Below, piece by piece: positions 45,453 through 54,605 of a DNA stretch of 64,000 bases. The stretch lies in contig JAFABI010000012.1 in the NCBI GenBank assembly GCA_023426125.1, forward strand, positions 1 to 64,000. The letters run 5' to 3'. The notes below the pieces were generated by a model that made no database searches, had not been told where the DNA came from, and saw only the letters and a program-made list of their open reading frames with translations. Position numbers and translations under genes: made by a program. Numbering within the stretch: position 1 is the first letter of the stretch; every line of letters starts with the position of its first letter. The stretch comes from Bacillota bacterium (GTDB lineage Bacteria > Bacillota > Clostridia > Acetivibrionales > DTU013).

Positions 45453-46412
45453 TCAAAATAATTCTTCCGTGTCTTTGTTCATGGTTGCTGGCTGATTGGT
45501 CATTTTCTGCTTATTCTTGCACATCTGCTGGTATTGTGTAGGAGAAATCCCCAGGTATTTCTTAAAGGCCTTGCTGAAGGAATGGATGGACTGGTACTGC
45601 AGCCTTGCGGCAATCCCGGTGATGCTGACGTTATCCGCCCTCAGCCATTCCACCGCTATTTCAAAGCGTCTTCTGTTGAAATACTTCTGTATGGTCAGGC
45701 CGGTCTCCCTGGAAAAGATATGCGACAGATAGGAATAGCTGTATCCCAGCTTTTCAGTCACAAGCTCCAGCTTGTCGATCTCGCAGATGTGGTTGTCGAT
45801 AAAATTGACCAGCTGGTAGATGATTTGTTTGGTATTGTCCACCGTCTTTTCCGGAGAATAGTCCCTTTCCCACCGTTCGAAATAATTCCGGTAGGCCGTC
45901 ACAATGATCTGGTGGAGGAAGGCCTTGATCATCACATTGGAATAGCTTTTGGCATTGATGATTTCCTGGAAGAAATTGATGAAGTAGGCTTTGATATTCA
46001 GCACATCATGCACTACGGGGCAGGTCACCTTGTCGAACATCTTCTGGATGTGGGCAAAGGGGTTTTGCTCCACATCCCCGTCATTGAAATTGAAGCCTAC
46101 ATAAAAAAACCGGAAAGGATCGATGATATCGGCAACGCCGTCGTGGGTCTCACCCGGCAGGTTCAGGTAGATGTCCCCTTCCTTTACGGCATGCCTGACG
46201 CCGTTTGTGTAATAGTACCCTTTTCCTGAGACAATGTAGCTGATCTCATAGCAATATTGTTTGTGGCTGCTTATGGTATAGCCGCTGTTGCAGGACAGGT
46301 CGCCGATCTGGTACAGGGATATGTGGTCGTATAATTGCGGATCCAGAAAGTATTCATTATTAAAATGGAATTTTTTATCCTCCGAGTGCTGTAGTTTTAT
46401 TTCTTCATCCAT
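45453..46412 (-). CDS. AraC family transcriptional regulator of importer 2
   Basis: 319 residues from ATG 46410-46412 with GAGGTGCGAGG upstream. N-terminal cupin-like sugar-binding domain (CYEISYIVSGKGYYYTNGVRH), C-terminal pair of helix-turn-helix segments (about 215-310; LVTEKLGYSYSYLSHIFSRE and FSKAFKKYLGISPTQYQQ). It probably activates the importer operon downstream in the presence of the sugar. Tail is unusual, with a short Met/Thr/Gln-rich extension after the fold. Confidence 0.9.
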   Translation of the reverse strand: MDEEIKLQHSEDKKFHFNNEYFLDPQLYDHISLYQIGDLSCNSGYTISSHKQYCYEISYIVSGKGYYYTNGVRHAVKEGDIYLNLPGETHDGVADIIDPFRFFYVGFNFNDGDVEQNPFAHIQKMFDKVTCPVVHDVLNIKAYFINFFQEIINAKSYSNVMIKAFLHQIIVTAYRNYFERWERDYSPEKTVDNTKQIIYQLVNFIDNHICEIDKLELVTEKLGYSYSYLSHIFSRETGLTIQKYFNRRRFEIAVEWLRADNVSITGIAARLQYQSIHSFSKAFKKYLGISPTQYQQMCKNKQKMTNQPATMNKDTEELF

Positions 46413-46474
46413 GCCTCGCACCTCACTGGAAAACCTTCCGGTCAAAGGTTCCTTTCATCCGTTGCATCCCTCTT

Positions 46475-46700
46475 ACCAAAGCCCCTGTCGTAAGAAGGCA
46501 CACCTGAGTGTGAACAATGCCCCTGCCACCGAGTGGCACACCTGCGTCTGAAGAAGTGTAGGGGCGCGCTATTAGCGCGCCCGCAAATGCAATCCGGGAC
46601 AAACAAGCTTCCGGACGGCCAATGCCCGCCTCTGCATTGAATGCCTTACGGCCAACATAGCCCCCTGCATCGAGTTTTTCTCATACCAATCTACCTAGAG
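46475..46700 (+). repeat. GC-rich composite palindromic repeat (plus orientation)
   Basis: GGCACACCTGAGTGTGAA (46479-46496), again GGCACACCTGCGTCTGAA (46534-46551), TGTAGGGGCGCGCTATTAGC-GCGCCCGC (46557-46585), then GGACGGCCAATGCCCGCCTC-TGCA and GAATGCCTTACGG, and CCCCTGCATCGAG. Same order as 35838-36105; degenerated in places. Fills the gap between the AraC gene and the small ORF at 46734. Confidence 0.8.
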
Positions 46701-46733
46701 TATACTAGCTTTATTTCGAAAACACAAGCAAGC

Positions 46734-46934
46734 TCATCTTCCTTCCGGGAGACAGCGTTCACCGCCCATATCGGCGATTTCCATCCAATAAAAATAACGT
46801 CCAACAGGAAGCCCTCCCGGTTTGAACGTCATTGTCAGCAAATCCTTGTCGGTACATTCTATATCGGCACACTCCACAGATCCGTCAGCCGACTGTTTTT
46901 CAGCCGTTGCCCATGGATATGTTTTTGCCTTCAT
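46734..46934 (-). CDS. Small hypothetical protein overlapping the 3' end of spoVR
   Basis: 66 residues from ATG 46932-46934. An AAAGGTGATA site precedes the start with normal spacing, inside the 3' end of spoVR (overlap 35 bp). The sequence has reasonable coding character (a hydrophobic stretch GRYFYWMEIADMGG) but no signal, membrane segment or motif I know. If real, it is translationally coupled to SpoVR. May be spurious. Confidence 0.35.
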   Translation of the reverse strand: MKAKTYPWATAEKQSADGSVECADIECTDKDLLTMTFKPGGLPVGRYFYWMEIADMGGERCLPEGR

Positions 46935-48291
46935 CGCAGGCTATCACCTTTCTTTTACCGTCGATAAACGTGGCAACCATGACTTTGCCGTCCCACAGGT
47001 CGACAATATGCTTTATGGTCTCAAAAGCATAGTTCAGTTCCAGTTCTCTTCCGTCATACTGATGCTCAAGTATAAGGGTATTGTCCTTCTTTACCATCTC
47101 TACGACCTTTATCACAGGTATCCCTCCCAGTCCTACGGAAGAAGCGATTGTATCCCGGATCCTCTTCCAGCCTTCTTCGTCGGCGACTTCGGAGATAATG
47201 TATTCATCCTCCGCTTTTACATACTCAAACAGGTTCATTTCATCGCAAAGCTTGAAGGAAAGGTATCTTCGAATAAAGGATTCGTCCCGTTCCAGTTCCC
47301 TGACTTCAAAGATTTTCCGGGGTTCCTCCCTGTACTTTTCCCTTAATTCCTCAAAAATCCTAAACCCGATATAGTAGGGATTCAACTGGCCTTCATAAGG
47401 CCTGATTACCTGATTATGTCTTTTCAGGAATTCCATGTGGAGATTCTGCGGCAGGCCCAGCCTGTTGAGGATCGTATAGTGCCAGAAGCTTGCCCAGCCC
47501 TCGTTTATAATCTTGGTTTCCATCTGCGGGATGAAATAAAGGCTTTCTTCCCTTACAATATTGATGATGTCCCTTTCCCACTCCAGCAGCCTGCCATACT
47601 TTGAAATAAAATACAACAGGTCTTCTTCCGGCTGCAAGGGAATCTTCCTGAGATCCGGGAGGTGCTCCTCCCGTCCGGAGGCAGCTTCCAGCAGAGGATG
47701 CTCCCTGTCTTGCGTACCGCCGCTTTTCAAGAGCAGCTGCCTTCTGATCTCTTCCTCCGTTATCCTTTTTTCTCCGGGAACCCTGGCAATCTGAAATTTT
47801 AAGGCATGGGCGGCGTTGAGGATCTTCTCCGTCCTGCCGTAGGCGATCCCGGGATCGAAAATATAGCTTCTTATCCTTTCCGCGTGGTTTTTGAACATTT
47901 CAATGGTATAATCCGCCCGCGTCCCGTTTTTGAAGAGCCTGTTATTCCTGAAGAAATCATTATGTCCGTACACATGGGCAATGGTCAGGATCTGAAGGAG
48001 CAGCGTATTGTCCTTCATAAGATACGCGATGCAGGGGTCCGAATTGATGACCATTTCATAGGGCAGTCCCGACAAATTGTATTTGTTCAGTATTTTTATC
48101 CTTTCATAGGCCTTGCCGTAGCTCCAGTGGGGATAGTGGGAAGGCATGCCGATGTAAGCCTCATAGCCGATCATGTCCTCATAGCCGACGATCTCAAATT
48201 CCTGGTCATAATAGCTAAGCCCCTCTGCCCTGGCTATTTCCTCTATCCTTTCATTCCATTGCTCCAGCTCCCGTATACTGAAATCCGCCAT
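46900..48291 (-). CDS. spoVR: SpoVR family protein
   Basis: 463 residues, the usual length, beginning ADFSIRELEQWNERIEEIA. Blocks EIVGYEDMIGYEAYIGMP, MVINSDPCIAYL, YGHNDFFRNNR and GWASFWHYTI are typical of SpoVR proteins. In Bacillus it affects spore cortex formation; the molecular role is unknown. It stands third in the conserved prkA-yhbH-spoVR run, 24 bp after yhbH. Cytosolic. In non-sporing bacteria the same trio (yeaG-yeaH-ycgB) responds to starvation. Confidence 0.95.
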   Translation of the reverse strand: MADFSIRELEQWNERIEEIARAEGLSYYDQEFEIVGYEDMIGYEAYIGMPSHYPHWSYGKAYERIKILNKYNLSGLPYEMVINSDPCIAYLMKDNTLLLQILTIAHVYGHNDFFRNNRLFKNGTRADYTIEMFKNHAERIRSYIFDPGIAYGRTEKILNAAHALKFQIARVPGEKRITEEEIRRQLLLKSGGTQDREHPLLEAASGREEHLPDLRKIPLQPEEDLLYFISKYGRLLEWERDIINIVREESLYFIPQMETKIINEGWASFWHYTILNRLGLPQNLHMEFLKRHNQVIRPYEGQLNPYYIGFRIFEELREKYREEPRKIFEVRELERDESFIRRYLSFKLCDEMNLFEYVKAEDEYIISEVADEEGWKRIRDTIASSVGLGGIPVIKVVEMVKKDNTLILEHQYDGRELELNYAFETIKHIVDLWDGKVMVATFIDGKRKVIACDEGKNISMGNG

Positions 48292-48315
48292 ATATCCTCC
48301 TATCCTTGTATCCCC

Positions 48316-49533
48316 TCATCCACTCTCCTTGTCCAGGAGCTTTTTCAGCCCCGTCAGAAGGTCTTCCTTCTTTGACAGGGTTACCACGGCAAAGTTCTTG
48401 CGCTTTATATTCTTCTGAAATTCGGTCTTTATCGTGCTATACGGCAGATAGCCGCCGGGGATGATCTCCCCGTAGCCGAACAGGTTGCAAACCTCGCAAA
48501 GCTTGCCGGCCAGCTCGATTGCCTTTCTGTTGTCTTCCGTCCAGTTGTCGCCGTCGCTGCAGTGAAAGGCGTAAATGTTCCAGCTCTCCGGATTGTACCT
48601 TTGCTCAATGATTTCCAGGGCTTTTTCATAGCCGCTGCTGATGAAGGTCCCCCCCAATTCGCCTTTATGGAAGAATTCGTTTTCATTCACCTCTTTCGCC
48701 TCGGTGGTATGGGCGACAAATACCACCTCAACGTTGGCATATTTCAGCCGGATAAACTGGTAAAGCAGAAAATAGAAGCTTCTTGCCATATACTTCCTTG
48801 TCTGGTCCATGGAGCCGGACACATCCATTATGCAGATGACAACGGCATTGAATTCCTTCTTGCGGGTCTCCTTCACCCTGTGATACCGCAGGTCGTCCTC
48901 CATAAAAGGAAAGCGGCCGGAATCCTGCACATCGGCCTCATCCTCCTGCAATTCCTCCGTATCCGGATTTTCCGGAAGCGGGTTGTTTTCCAATTCCACC
49001 CGCCGCATTGCCTGCTTCCGTTTTATTTTTTCCACCACCGAACGCTTCTTTGCCAGCCTGGGAGGAATGCCCTTCTTCTGGTAGCCCAGATTCCGGAAGC
49101 TTTTTTCCGATTCCACCTCCGACAGCTTTTTCTTGTCGATGTCTGGCAGATTCAGGTCGTCAAAAAGGTAGTTGATCAGCTCCTCGATGGTAATCTCGGT
49201 TTCGTAAATGTCTTCCCCTGCGGTATCCGCTGCGCCGCCGCTGCCGGAACCCTTGCCTTTCTCCGGGCTTTTGCCGACGACGTCTCCCCGCTTTTCGGTG
49301 CCGTCTCCCGACCCCGCACCAGGGGTATTCTTGCCGTAAACAAAGCGATATTCCTTTATCCCCTTTACGGGTATTTTGATCTTTTTGTTTTTGCTTTGTC
49401 CGATGATGCTTTCCTCGGCAATAATATTCCCGATATTCTTTTTAATGGACTCCTCCACAAGCTCCCTGTGCCTGCGCCTGTCCTCCGCCGAACGGTCCTT
49501 CCCTCCGGAATCATATTCCTTGAATATAGCCAT
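48316..49533 (-). CDS. yhbH: YhbH/DUF444 (von Willebrand-like) protein
   Basis: 405 residues from ATG 49531-49533, with GGAAGGATTG upstream. A long low-complexity acidic/glycine segment (about 70-110) and conserved MIDAS-like motif DVSGSMD near residue 237 followed by a GELGGTFISSGYEKALE block are present. VWA-like proteins scaffold complexes; YhbH/YeaH acts with the kinase PrkA/YeaG. Starts 5 bp after prkA and leads into spoVR. In Bacillus mutants show sporulation defects. Confidence 0.95.
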   Translation of the reverse strand: MAIFKEYDSGGKDRSAEDRRRHRELVEESIKKNIGNIIAEESIIGQSKNKKIKIPVKGIKEYRFVYGKNTPGAGSGDGTEKRGDVVGKSPEKGKGSGSGGAADTAGEDIYETEITIEELINYLFDDLNLPDIDKKKLSEVESEKSFRNLGYQKKGIPPRLAKKRSVVEKIKRKQAMRRVELENNPLPENPDTEELQEDEADVQDSGRFPFMEDDLRYHRVKETRKKEFNAVVICIMDVSGSMDQTRKYMARSFYFLLYQFIRLKYANVEVVFVAHTTEAKEVNENEFFHKGELGGTFISSGYEKALEIIEQRYNPESWNIYAFHCSDGDNWTEDNRKAIELAGKLCEVCNLFGYGEIIPGGYLPYSTIKTEFQKNIKRKNFAVVTLSKKEDLLTGLKKLLDKESG

Positions 49534-49538
49534 TTGTA

Positions 49539-51467
49539 TCAATCCTTCCACAGATTGTTGGCTGCATACTTCAATATAACGTTGCAGCAGTGGTCACAAT
49601 AGCCGTTCCGTTTCATTTCTTCCACCATGGCATTGTATTTCCTGCTTTGGTCCTCATCCCTTACCTTTGCTTTTGTCACAATCCGGCTCAGCTCCTTCAC
49701 GGAGGCCGTCAGCTTTTTCTCAATGGCTTCCTTCAGCGGCTCATAGCTGTTATAATCCAGCTTTCCGCCGTTGCGCAGCACAAAGAACATATATGCTGTC
49801 ACATCGGCTCTGAAGCCTTTTGCCGCTGATTCGGTAATGCCGATTTGCTCTTCGATGGATCGCATGAATTTCTCATCAGGCTCCAATTCTTCTCCCGTAT
49901 TGGCATCCTTGATCCTGGTTTTGTTGACAAATGCTTCCGCATGGTCCAGATAATTGTTGAACAAGCTTTCCGCCTGCTCCTTATAGCCAAGGATGAAGGC
50001 TTTTGTGACTTCCTTCTCCAGGATGCTGTTATATTCCTTCTTTATGGAATCCTGCACAAACCGCACATACCTGTTCTTTTCTTCATCGCTGACGGCCGTC
50101 TCTCTCACGGCCTTGACAATGGTTTCCATGACGGCTATGGGGTTGATGCAGTCATGGTCCGATTCCGACAAAGCCGTATCAAGGGCTTTCATGATAAACC
50201 GGGTGGATATTCCCGTCATGCCCTCCCTGGGAGCCTCATCCCTCAGTTCCAGAATATCCGTCTTCCTGGTCATTCCCTTTTCTACGATTTCCTCGCCGTT
50301 ATAAATTTTCAGCTTGGTCATGGGATCTACCTTTGCCGAGGGCGTCAACCGGGTAAGAATGGCAAACATGGAGGCGGCCTCGATGGTGTGCGGAGCGATG
50401 TGGGCCTTGAACCTGCTTTTTTTGAGGATCTTTTCATAGATTTTCATCTCCTCGTTCAATTCAAGGCAATAGGGAATCTCCACCTTGACAATCCTGTCAA
50501 GAATGGCTTCGTTGGTATGGTCGGATTTGAACTTGTTCCATTCCGCCTCGTTGGAGTGGGCCAGGATCACGCCGTCAAAATAGATCATGGAACCCTTGCC
50601 GGGCGCGGGAATGGATTTTTCCTGGGTTGCGGTGATCATTGTGTGCAGGTATTCCGTTTCATTCTTGAATACCTCGATAAACTCAACAATGCCTCTGTTG
50701 CCGACGTTGAAGGCACCGTTCAGGGACAGGACCCTGGGGTCGTCTTCGGAATACAGGTCGATTTTTGAAATATCAACGCTGCCGATGAGCACGCTGGTAT
50801 CCTGGTTGTTAGGGTCCACCGGCGGCACTACCCCGACTCCCTTTCTCGACCGGATGGAAAAATCCACGGTTTCTACGGGAAATTTCTCATATTCGCCGTT
50901 AAACTCATTCTTCAGCCTGTACCGGCATACAGGGCATAAATCGCCTTCGATTTTTACCCCAAGCAGCTCCTCAAATTCCTTTCTAAGGTGCTTGGGAACA
51001 AGATGGAGCGGTTCCTCCCTCATGGGGCATCCCTTAAGGGCATAGACAGGCGGAGCTTTTTCCAGGGCTCTTTTCAAGGCCTCCATCAGGGAGGATTTTC
51101 CCGAGCCCACGGGTCCTACCAGGTAAAGCACCTGTCTGGCTTCCTCTCCCGCCATTGCAGCGGAATGAAAATATCTTACCAGCTTCATGATGGTTTTGTC
51201 GATTCCAAAAAAGTCATCGGAAAAGAACCTGTATTTTTTTATGACATCATTGCCATAGATCCTTCTGAGTCTGGGGTTTTCTTCTGTCCTGATCACTTCG
51301 GCGCCCGGTCCTGTTATAAGGTTATACAGCCTTTGATGGGCCAGTATCGCCAGCTCGGGATTTTTCCTCACCATTTCGGCATATTCAAGGAACGTCCCTT
51401 CAAAATGCCCGTTGGCCCTTTCGTCCCGATCCCGGCGTATAATGCTGGATATATCTTGTACTGCCAT
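49539..51467 (-). CDS. prkA: PrkA/YeaG family serine protein kinase (AAA-type)
   Basis: 642 residues. N-terminal AAA-type ATPase (Walker A GPVGSGKS at residues 118-125), KGCPMREEPLHLVPKHLR and CPVCRYRL cysteine pair, then the C-terminal PrkA domain with TRFIMKALDTALSESDHDC. Phosphorylates or, per later work, may act as a Lon-like protease in Bacillus sporulation. First in the trio. Upstream on the minus strand a CATACTAT is a possible sigma-E -10, but no good -35 partner was found; regulation is from family precedent. Confidence 0.95.
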   Translation of the reverse strand: MAVQDISSIIRRDRDERANGHFEGTFLEYAEMVRKNPELAILAHQRLYNLITGPGAEVIRTEENPRLRRIYGNDVIKKYRFFSDDFFGIDKTIMKLVRYFHSAAMAGEEARQVLYLVGPVGSGKSSLMEALKRALEKAPPVYALKGCPMREEPLHLVPKHLRKEFEELLGVKIEGDLCPVCRYRLKNEFNGEYEKFPVETVDFSIRSRKGVGVVPPVDPNNQDTSVLIGSVDISKIDLYSEDDPRVLSLNGAFNVGNRGIVEFIEVFKNETEYLHTMITATQEKSIPAPGKGSMIYFDGVILAHSNEAEWNKFKSDHTNEAILDRIVKVEIPYCLELNEEMKIYEKILKKSRFKAHIAPHTIEAASMFAILTRLTPSAKVDPMTKLKIYNGEEIVEKGMTRKTDILELRDEAPREGMTGISTRFIMKALDTALSESDHDCINPIAVMETIVKAVRETAVSDEEKNRYVRFVQDSIKKEYNSILEKEVTKAFILGYKEQAESLFNNYLDHAEAFVNKTRIKDANTGEELEPDEKFMRSIEEQIGITESAAKGFRADVTAYMFFVLRNGGKLDYNSYEPLKEAIEKKLTASVKELSRIVTKAKVRDEDQSRKYNAMVEEMKRNGYCDHCCNVILKYAANNLWKD

Positions 51468-51702
51468 AAAACAAGCCCCCTTCTTTTGATAAGTGATTTA
51501 TGTAGTGTTCCAAGCTATTTATAGTATGATTATATTAAATTTTGCCTGTTAAAATACCTTGAAAACCTCTACTACATATTATGCTGTACTATGTGCGGCG
51601 TGAAGAAATGCAAAACAATTAACTTGAATTTATTTATGTAAACCAATTATATCACAGAGTTTTTACGAAAGCCAACATTCGTGCTATGTCAAATTCTGCA
51701 TA

Positions 51703-51734
51703 AAAAACCTCCGGGTGAACTCCGGAGGTTTTTT
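51703..51734 (-). terminator. Rho-independent terminator after the URO-D-like gene
   Basis: AAAAAACCTCCGG pairs perfectly with CCGGAGGTTTTTT with a 6-base loop, flanked by A and T runs, so it can act on both strands. It lies 27 bp after the stop at 51761. The remaining gap toward prkA (51468-51702) is AT-rich and should hold the prkA promoter. Confidence 0.9.
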
Positions 51735-51760
51735 TACCGTCTTTCTGTTATTTTTTGATA

Positions 51761-52888
51761 TCAGCCAAAAACCTTGCGCATTCTGTCACAGTAATACTGT
51801 ACGTTTTCCCATTTTGCATCCGGCGGTATCCTGTGATCGGGGCAGGGGATAAAGCCACCAAGAGCTACCAGGCTTTTCAGCCTTTCGATTTCCGCGTCGA
51901 CTGCAGCGTAATCATAGGCAAATACTTTCTTATCCATTCCGCCTACGCCCCGGAGCTGTCGTCCATACTTCTCCCTCCAGGGCTTTATGCTGGCGTTCCA
52001 GGTGCCCACTTCAATGGGGAACATGGTATTTACGCCATTATGAATCCATGCGGGAATCAAGGCGTCAATTACACCATCGCAGTCCAGTGATACAATGTTT
52101 ATACCATAGCTGTTGACCAATTCCGCTATTCTCCTGTAATGCGGCCCGACTCTTTCCTCAAATACGGCAGGCGACACCAGCGGTCCGTTTTTAAAGCAGA
52201 TATCCTCCCAGAAATGGGCAAAATCAAATTTCACTCCTGCTTCCAGAACCCTCCTGGTCGTCTTGTAGCAAAGCTCTCCCACCGTGTCGATGATTTCAAA
52301 ATACAAATCCTCGTCATCGGCATAAAGATAGCTGATTCCTTCGATGCCCATCCAGTTCCTGATCTGCCCGAAGAGGCTTTTGCAAAAGATGCCCAGAGGC
52401 TCCTGTCTGGTATTGGATCGGGCTGCAGCTTCCTCCATAGCCTTATCATCAAATCTGTCTTCCGTATACTGCAGCCTGGACAGATAATGTTCTTCCCAGG
52501 ATTTACGGTCGACCAGAATATGCCCCACCTCCGAGGGGATCGAGATGGCGCCCCTTTTTTGCATAACGATGGCGCCGTCTTCGTTCAAAACCTTGTAGCT
52601 TCCATCCGGGAATTCCTCCAGGATTTTGGGCTCAAATGCCGGAAACAGAGAGGAAAAGCCTGAATTGTCCATAAAAGTAGTGAAATAATTAAAGTCAAAC
52701 CCGAGCTTTTCCGCCAATGCAGCGTCTTTGGAATTGCCATCTCCAAGGCCGTCGATCTCCTCCTGCTTCAGATGTCCTTCCCTGCACCATTTTTCAAGCG
52801 TTTCCGTCCAATAGCCAAAATGTGCCACCGGCATACGGTCGTAAGGCTCATAGCTTAAAACTGCCTTGAGTCGTTCACGATTATTCAT
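51761..52888 (-). CDS. URO-D family protein (uroporphyrinogen decarboxylase-like methyltransferase type)
   Basis: 375 residues from ATG 52886-52888 with GGGAGGG upstream. The frame runs up to 53158 but the added 90 codons are noncoding-like and overlap a repeat. Features: NNRERLKAVLSYEPYDRMPV, HFWEDICFKNGPLVSP, SLDCDGVI, and a C-terminal IPCPDHRIPPDAKWENVQYY. It belongs to the URO-D superfamily subgroup near MtaA/MtbA-type methyltransferases rather than haem synthesis, since HemE length and conserved N-terminal Arg pattern do not fit. Divergent from an AraC gene; a local regulon is likely. Substrate unknown. Confidence 0.75.
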   Translation of the reverse strand: MNNRERLKAVLSYEPYDRMPVAHFGYWTETLEKWCREGHLKQEEIDGLGDGNSKDAALAEKLGFDFNYFTTFMDNSGFSSLFPAFEPKILEEFPDGSYKVLNEDGAIVMQKRGAISIPSEVGHILVDRKSWEEHYLSRLQYTEDRFDDKAMEEAAARSNTRQEPLGIFCKSLFGQIRNWMGIEGISYLYADDEDLYFEIIDTVGELCYKTTRRVLEAGVKFDFAHFWEDICFKNGPLVSPAVFEERVGPHYRRIAELVNSYGINIVSLDCDGVIDALIPAWIHNGVNTMFPIEVGTWNASIKPWREKYGRQLRGVGGMDKKVFAYDYAAVDAEIERLKSLVALGGFIPCPDHRIPPDAKWENVQYYCDRMRKVFG

Positions 52889-53017
52889 ACCTAAACCCTC
52901 CCTGAATATTGAAATACTGCATTGTTTTATATTATAATTATAGTAAGGCTGCACAACGCAGTCATTGATGAAAGCTTGCAAAAAATATACCAATCCTGCG
53001 CTATTGATCGGCAATAA

Positions 53018-53140
53018 AAAAGCATTCAACGCAGAGGCGGCTATTGGCCGTCCGGCAGCCGTTTGGCATATTGCGAAGCTGTTTAACCTGGGTGGCCTTT
53101 GCGGACGCACAATGCGCGCCCCTACACTTTTCAGACACAG
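53018..53140 (-). repeat. GC-rich palindromic repeat pieces upstream of AraC gene 2
   Basis: CGGCTATTGGCCGTCCGGCA (53037-53056) and GCGGACGCACAATGCGCGCC-CCTACACTTTTCAGACAC (53100-53137) are the two cores of the composite repeat, here separated. They lie in the 288-bp divergent region between the URO-D and AraC genes, so the promoters must sit in the short remaining parts. Confidence 0.75.
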
Positions 53141-53176
53141 GAGTGCCGTTCGCGGCAAGGGAATTGTGAGGTACTT

Positions 53177-54043
53177 ATGAAACTGCTATACAATCTGGAC
53201 ATATCCGAGGAGTCAAGCTCATTGAGCCATACGCCAGGCCTGGCATCCCGGCAGCTGCCTTTCTATGTGCACGGCTGCGGACATTTCCATGCAGGCGGCG
53301 GATATTATACGGAGAGAGAAGCACTGGACAACTATTTGCTGATTTTTACCGTGTCCGGCTCCGGTTATCTGAAATACAAAGAAAGGGAATACTGGCTGAA
53401 ACCTGGCCAGATCTTTTTCATCGATTGCAATGAATATCAATATTACAGAACGGGAAATGCAGGAGCATGGGAGCTTCGATGGCTGCATATGAACGGTTCG
53501 GCCTGCAGGCATTATTTTGATCTGTTGAATGAAGACGCTCTTACTGTCGTAGAGCTTGCAGACGCCTCAGAAATAAGCAGGTACTTGAATGAGATCCCCT
53601 CGCTTATTTTAAAGAATGACCTGAACTCCGACCTTAAAATTTCCATGCTGCTCACCAATATCCTTACCGAGCTGGTAATCAACCGTCACAATCTGAAAAA
53701 CAATAAAAGTTATGCACAGCACAGCAGTATGCTGGAAAGCGTCATTGACCATATTCAATGCCACTACAGGGAGGAAATAAAAATAAAGGATCTGCTGAAA
53801 ATCTTCCATACCAGCGAATATCACTTCATGCGGCTTTTTAAAAGATATACCGGCGTCAGCGCTTACGAATACATTACCAACCATCGGATAAACAAATCAA
53901 AGCAGCTGCTTAAGGAGACAACCCTCCCCGTATTTGAGATCGCGTACAGGGTGGGGTTCAATAATGTAAATAATTATATCCGGGATTTCAAAAAGGTTGT
54001 GGGAACCACCCCTCTGAAGTTCCGGAATTACTGGGTCAGCTGA
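53177..54043 (+). CDS. AraC family transcriptional regulator
   Basis: 288 residues from ATG 53177-53179 (GTGAGG upstream). N-terminal cupin-like domain (LPFYVHGCGHFHAGGGYYTE), C-terminal AraC helix-turn-helix pair (about 185-285; FHTSEYHFMRLFKRYTGVSA and FEIAYRVGFNNVNNYIRDF). Divergent from the URO-D-like gene by 288 bp of repeat-bearing DNA, so likely controls it. Ends 4 bp from a convergent cupin gene. Confidence 0.88.
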   Translation: MKLLYNLDISEESSSLSHTPGLASRQLPFYVHGCGHFHAGGGYYTEREALDNYLLIFTVSGSGYLKYKEREYWLKPGQIFFIDCNEYQYYRTGNAGAWELRWLHMNGSACRHYFDLLNEDALTVVELADASEISRYLNEIPSLILKNDLNSDLKISMLLTNILTELVINRHNLKNNKSYAQHSSMLESVIDHIQCHYREEIKIKDLLKIFHTSEYHFMRLFKRYTGVSAYEYITNHRINKSKQLLKETTLPVFEIAYRVGFNNVNNYIRDFKKVVGTTPLKFRNYWVS

Positions 54044-54047
54044 AAAA

Positions 54048-54395
54048 CTAATATAACAGAATTACAGCCACCAATACCAGGTCGGTGGTTCCTGCATTCT
54101 CAATGGAATGGGCTGCGCCATCCCCTGTCAGTATCACATCGCCGGCTTTTACCGTCTGCCTTGTACCGTTATCATCTACCAGCCCTTCACCTTCAAGGAT
54201 ATAAAATATTTCCTCTTCTTCATCATGCCTGTGCAAACCTATCGAACACCCGGGCTTGATAACAAGCTTACCGAATAGCCGGCATTTTCCCTTCATTTGA
54301 TCCTGCTTCAACAGATTTGTTATTTCAATTGAACCTTTGCCGCCTCTCATCTGCTCCCTGACTTCAACATCCATACTGCCTGCTCTTTGTATCAT
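54048..54395 (-). CDS. Single-domain cupin protein
   Basis: 115 residues. Metal-binding cupin motif 1 is seen as GLHRHDEEEEIFYILEGEG and motif 2 as AAHSIENAG. Small cupins of this type bind metal or sugar/aromatic ligands, and often belong to sugar- or cofactor-linked operons. A KEGGGAGGTTAT-like ribosome region is weak; the start at ATG 54395 is kept. Function cannot be inferred beyond the fold; it converges with the AraC gene. Confidence 0.75.
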   Translation of the reverse strand: MIQRAGSMDVEVREQMRGGKGSIEITNLLKQDQMKGKCRLFGKLVIKPGCSIGLHRHDEEEEIFYILEGEGLVDDNGTRQTVKAGDVILTGDGAAHSIENAGTTDLVLVAVILLY

Positions 54396-54549
54396 AACTG
54401 TTTCCTCCTGATCTCCACGATGATTACCGGAATGCTAGTATCCCAAAAATCCTTTATACATTTCTGGCAATTGCTATTATAATACTTTCAGAAACAGGAA
54501 ATCAAGTATGGGTCCCTCAAATTCACAGCATTGTACGGTTCGCGAACTA

Positions 54550-54585
54550 CTCTATGGAGACGCGCAATGCGCTCCCCTACAGAAC
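54550..54585 (-). repeat. GC-rich palindromic repeat unit, short copy
   Basis: GACGCGCAATGCGCTCCCCT-ACAG (54559-54582) is a degenerate core of the composite repeat lying between the cupin and cheB genes; the gap 54396-54605 shows no gene. Confidence 0.6.
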
Positions 54586-54605
54586 TTGCAGCTCTTTTTC
54601 AAAGA

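Noticed and set aside
48562..49602. 346-codon plus-strand frame opposite yhbH
   Set aside because: Antisense shadow of a conserved gene; no start signal and low-complexity hydrophobic translation.
49845..50768. 307-codon plus-strand frame opposite prkA
   Set aside because: Antisense shadow; same reasons.
52889..53158. 90-codon extension of the URO-D gene
   Set aside because: The ribosome site GGGAGGG precedes ATG 52888, and the extension crosses a dispersed repeat.
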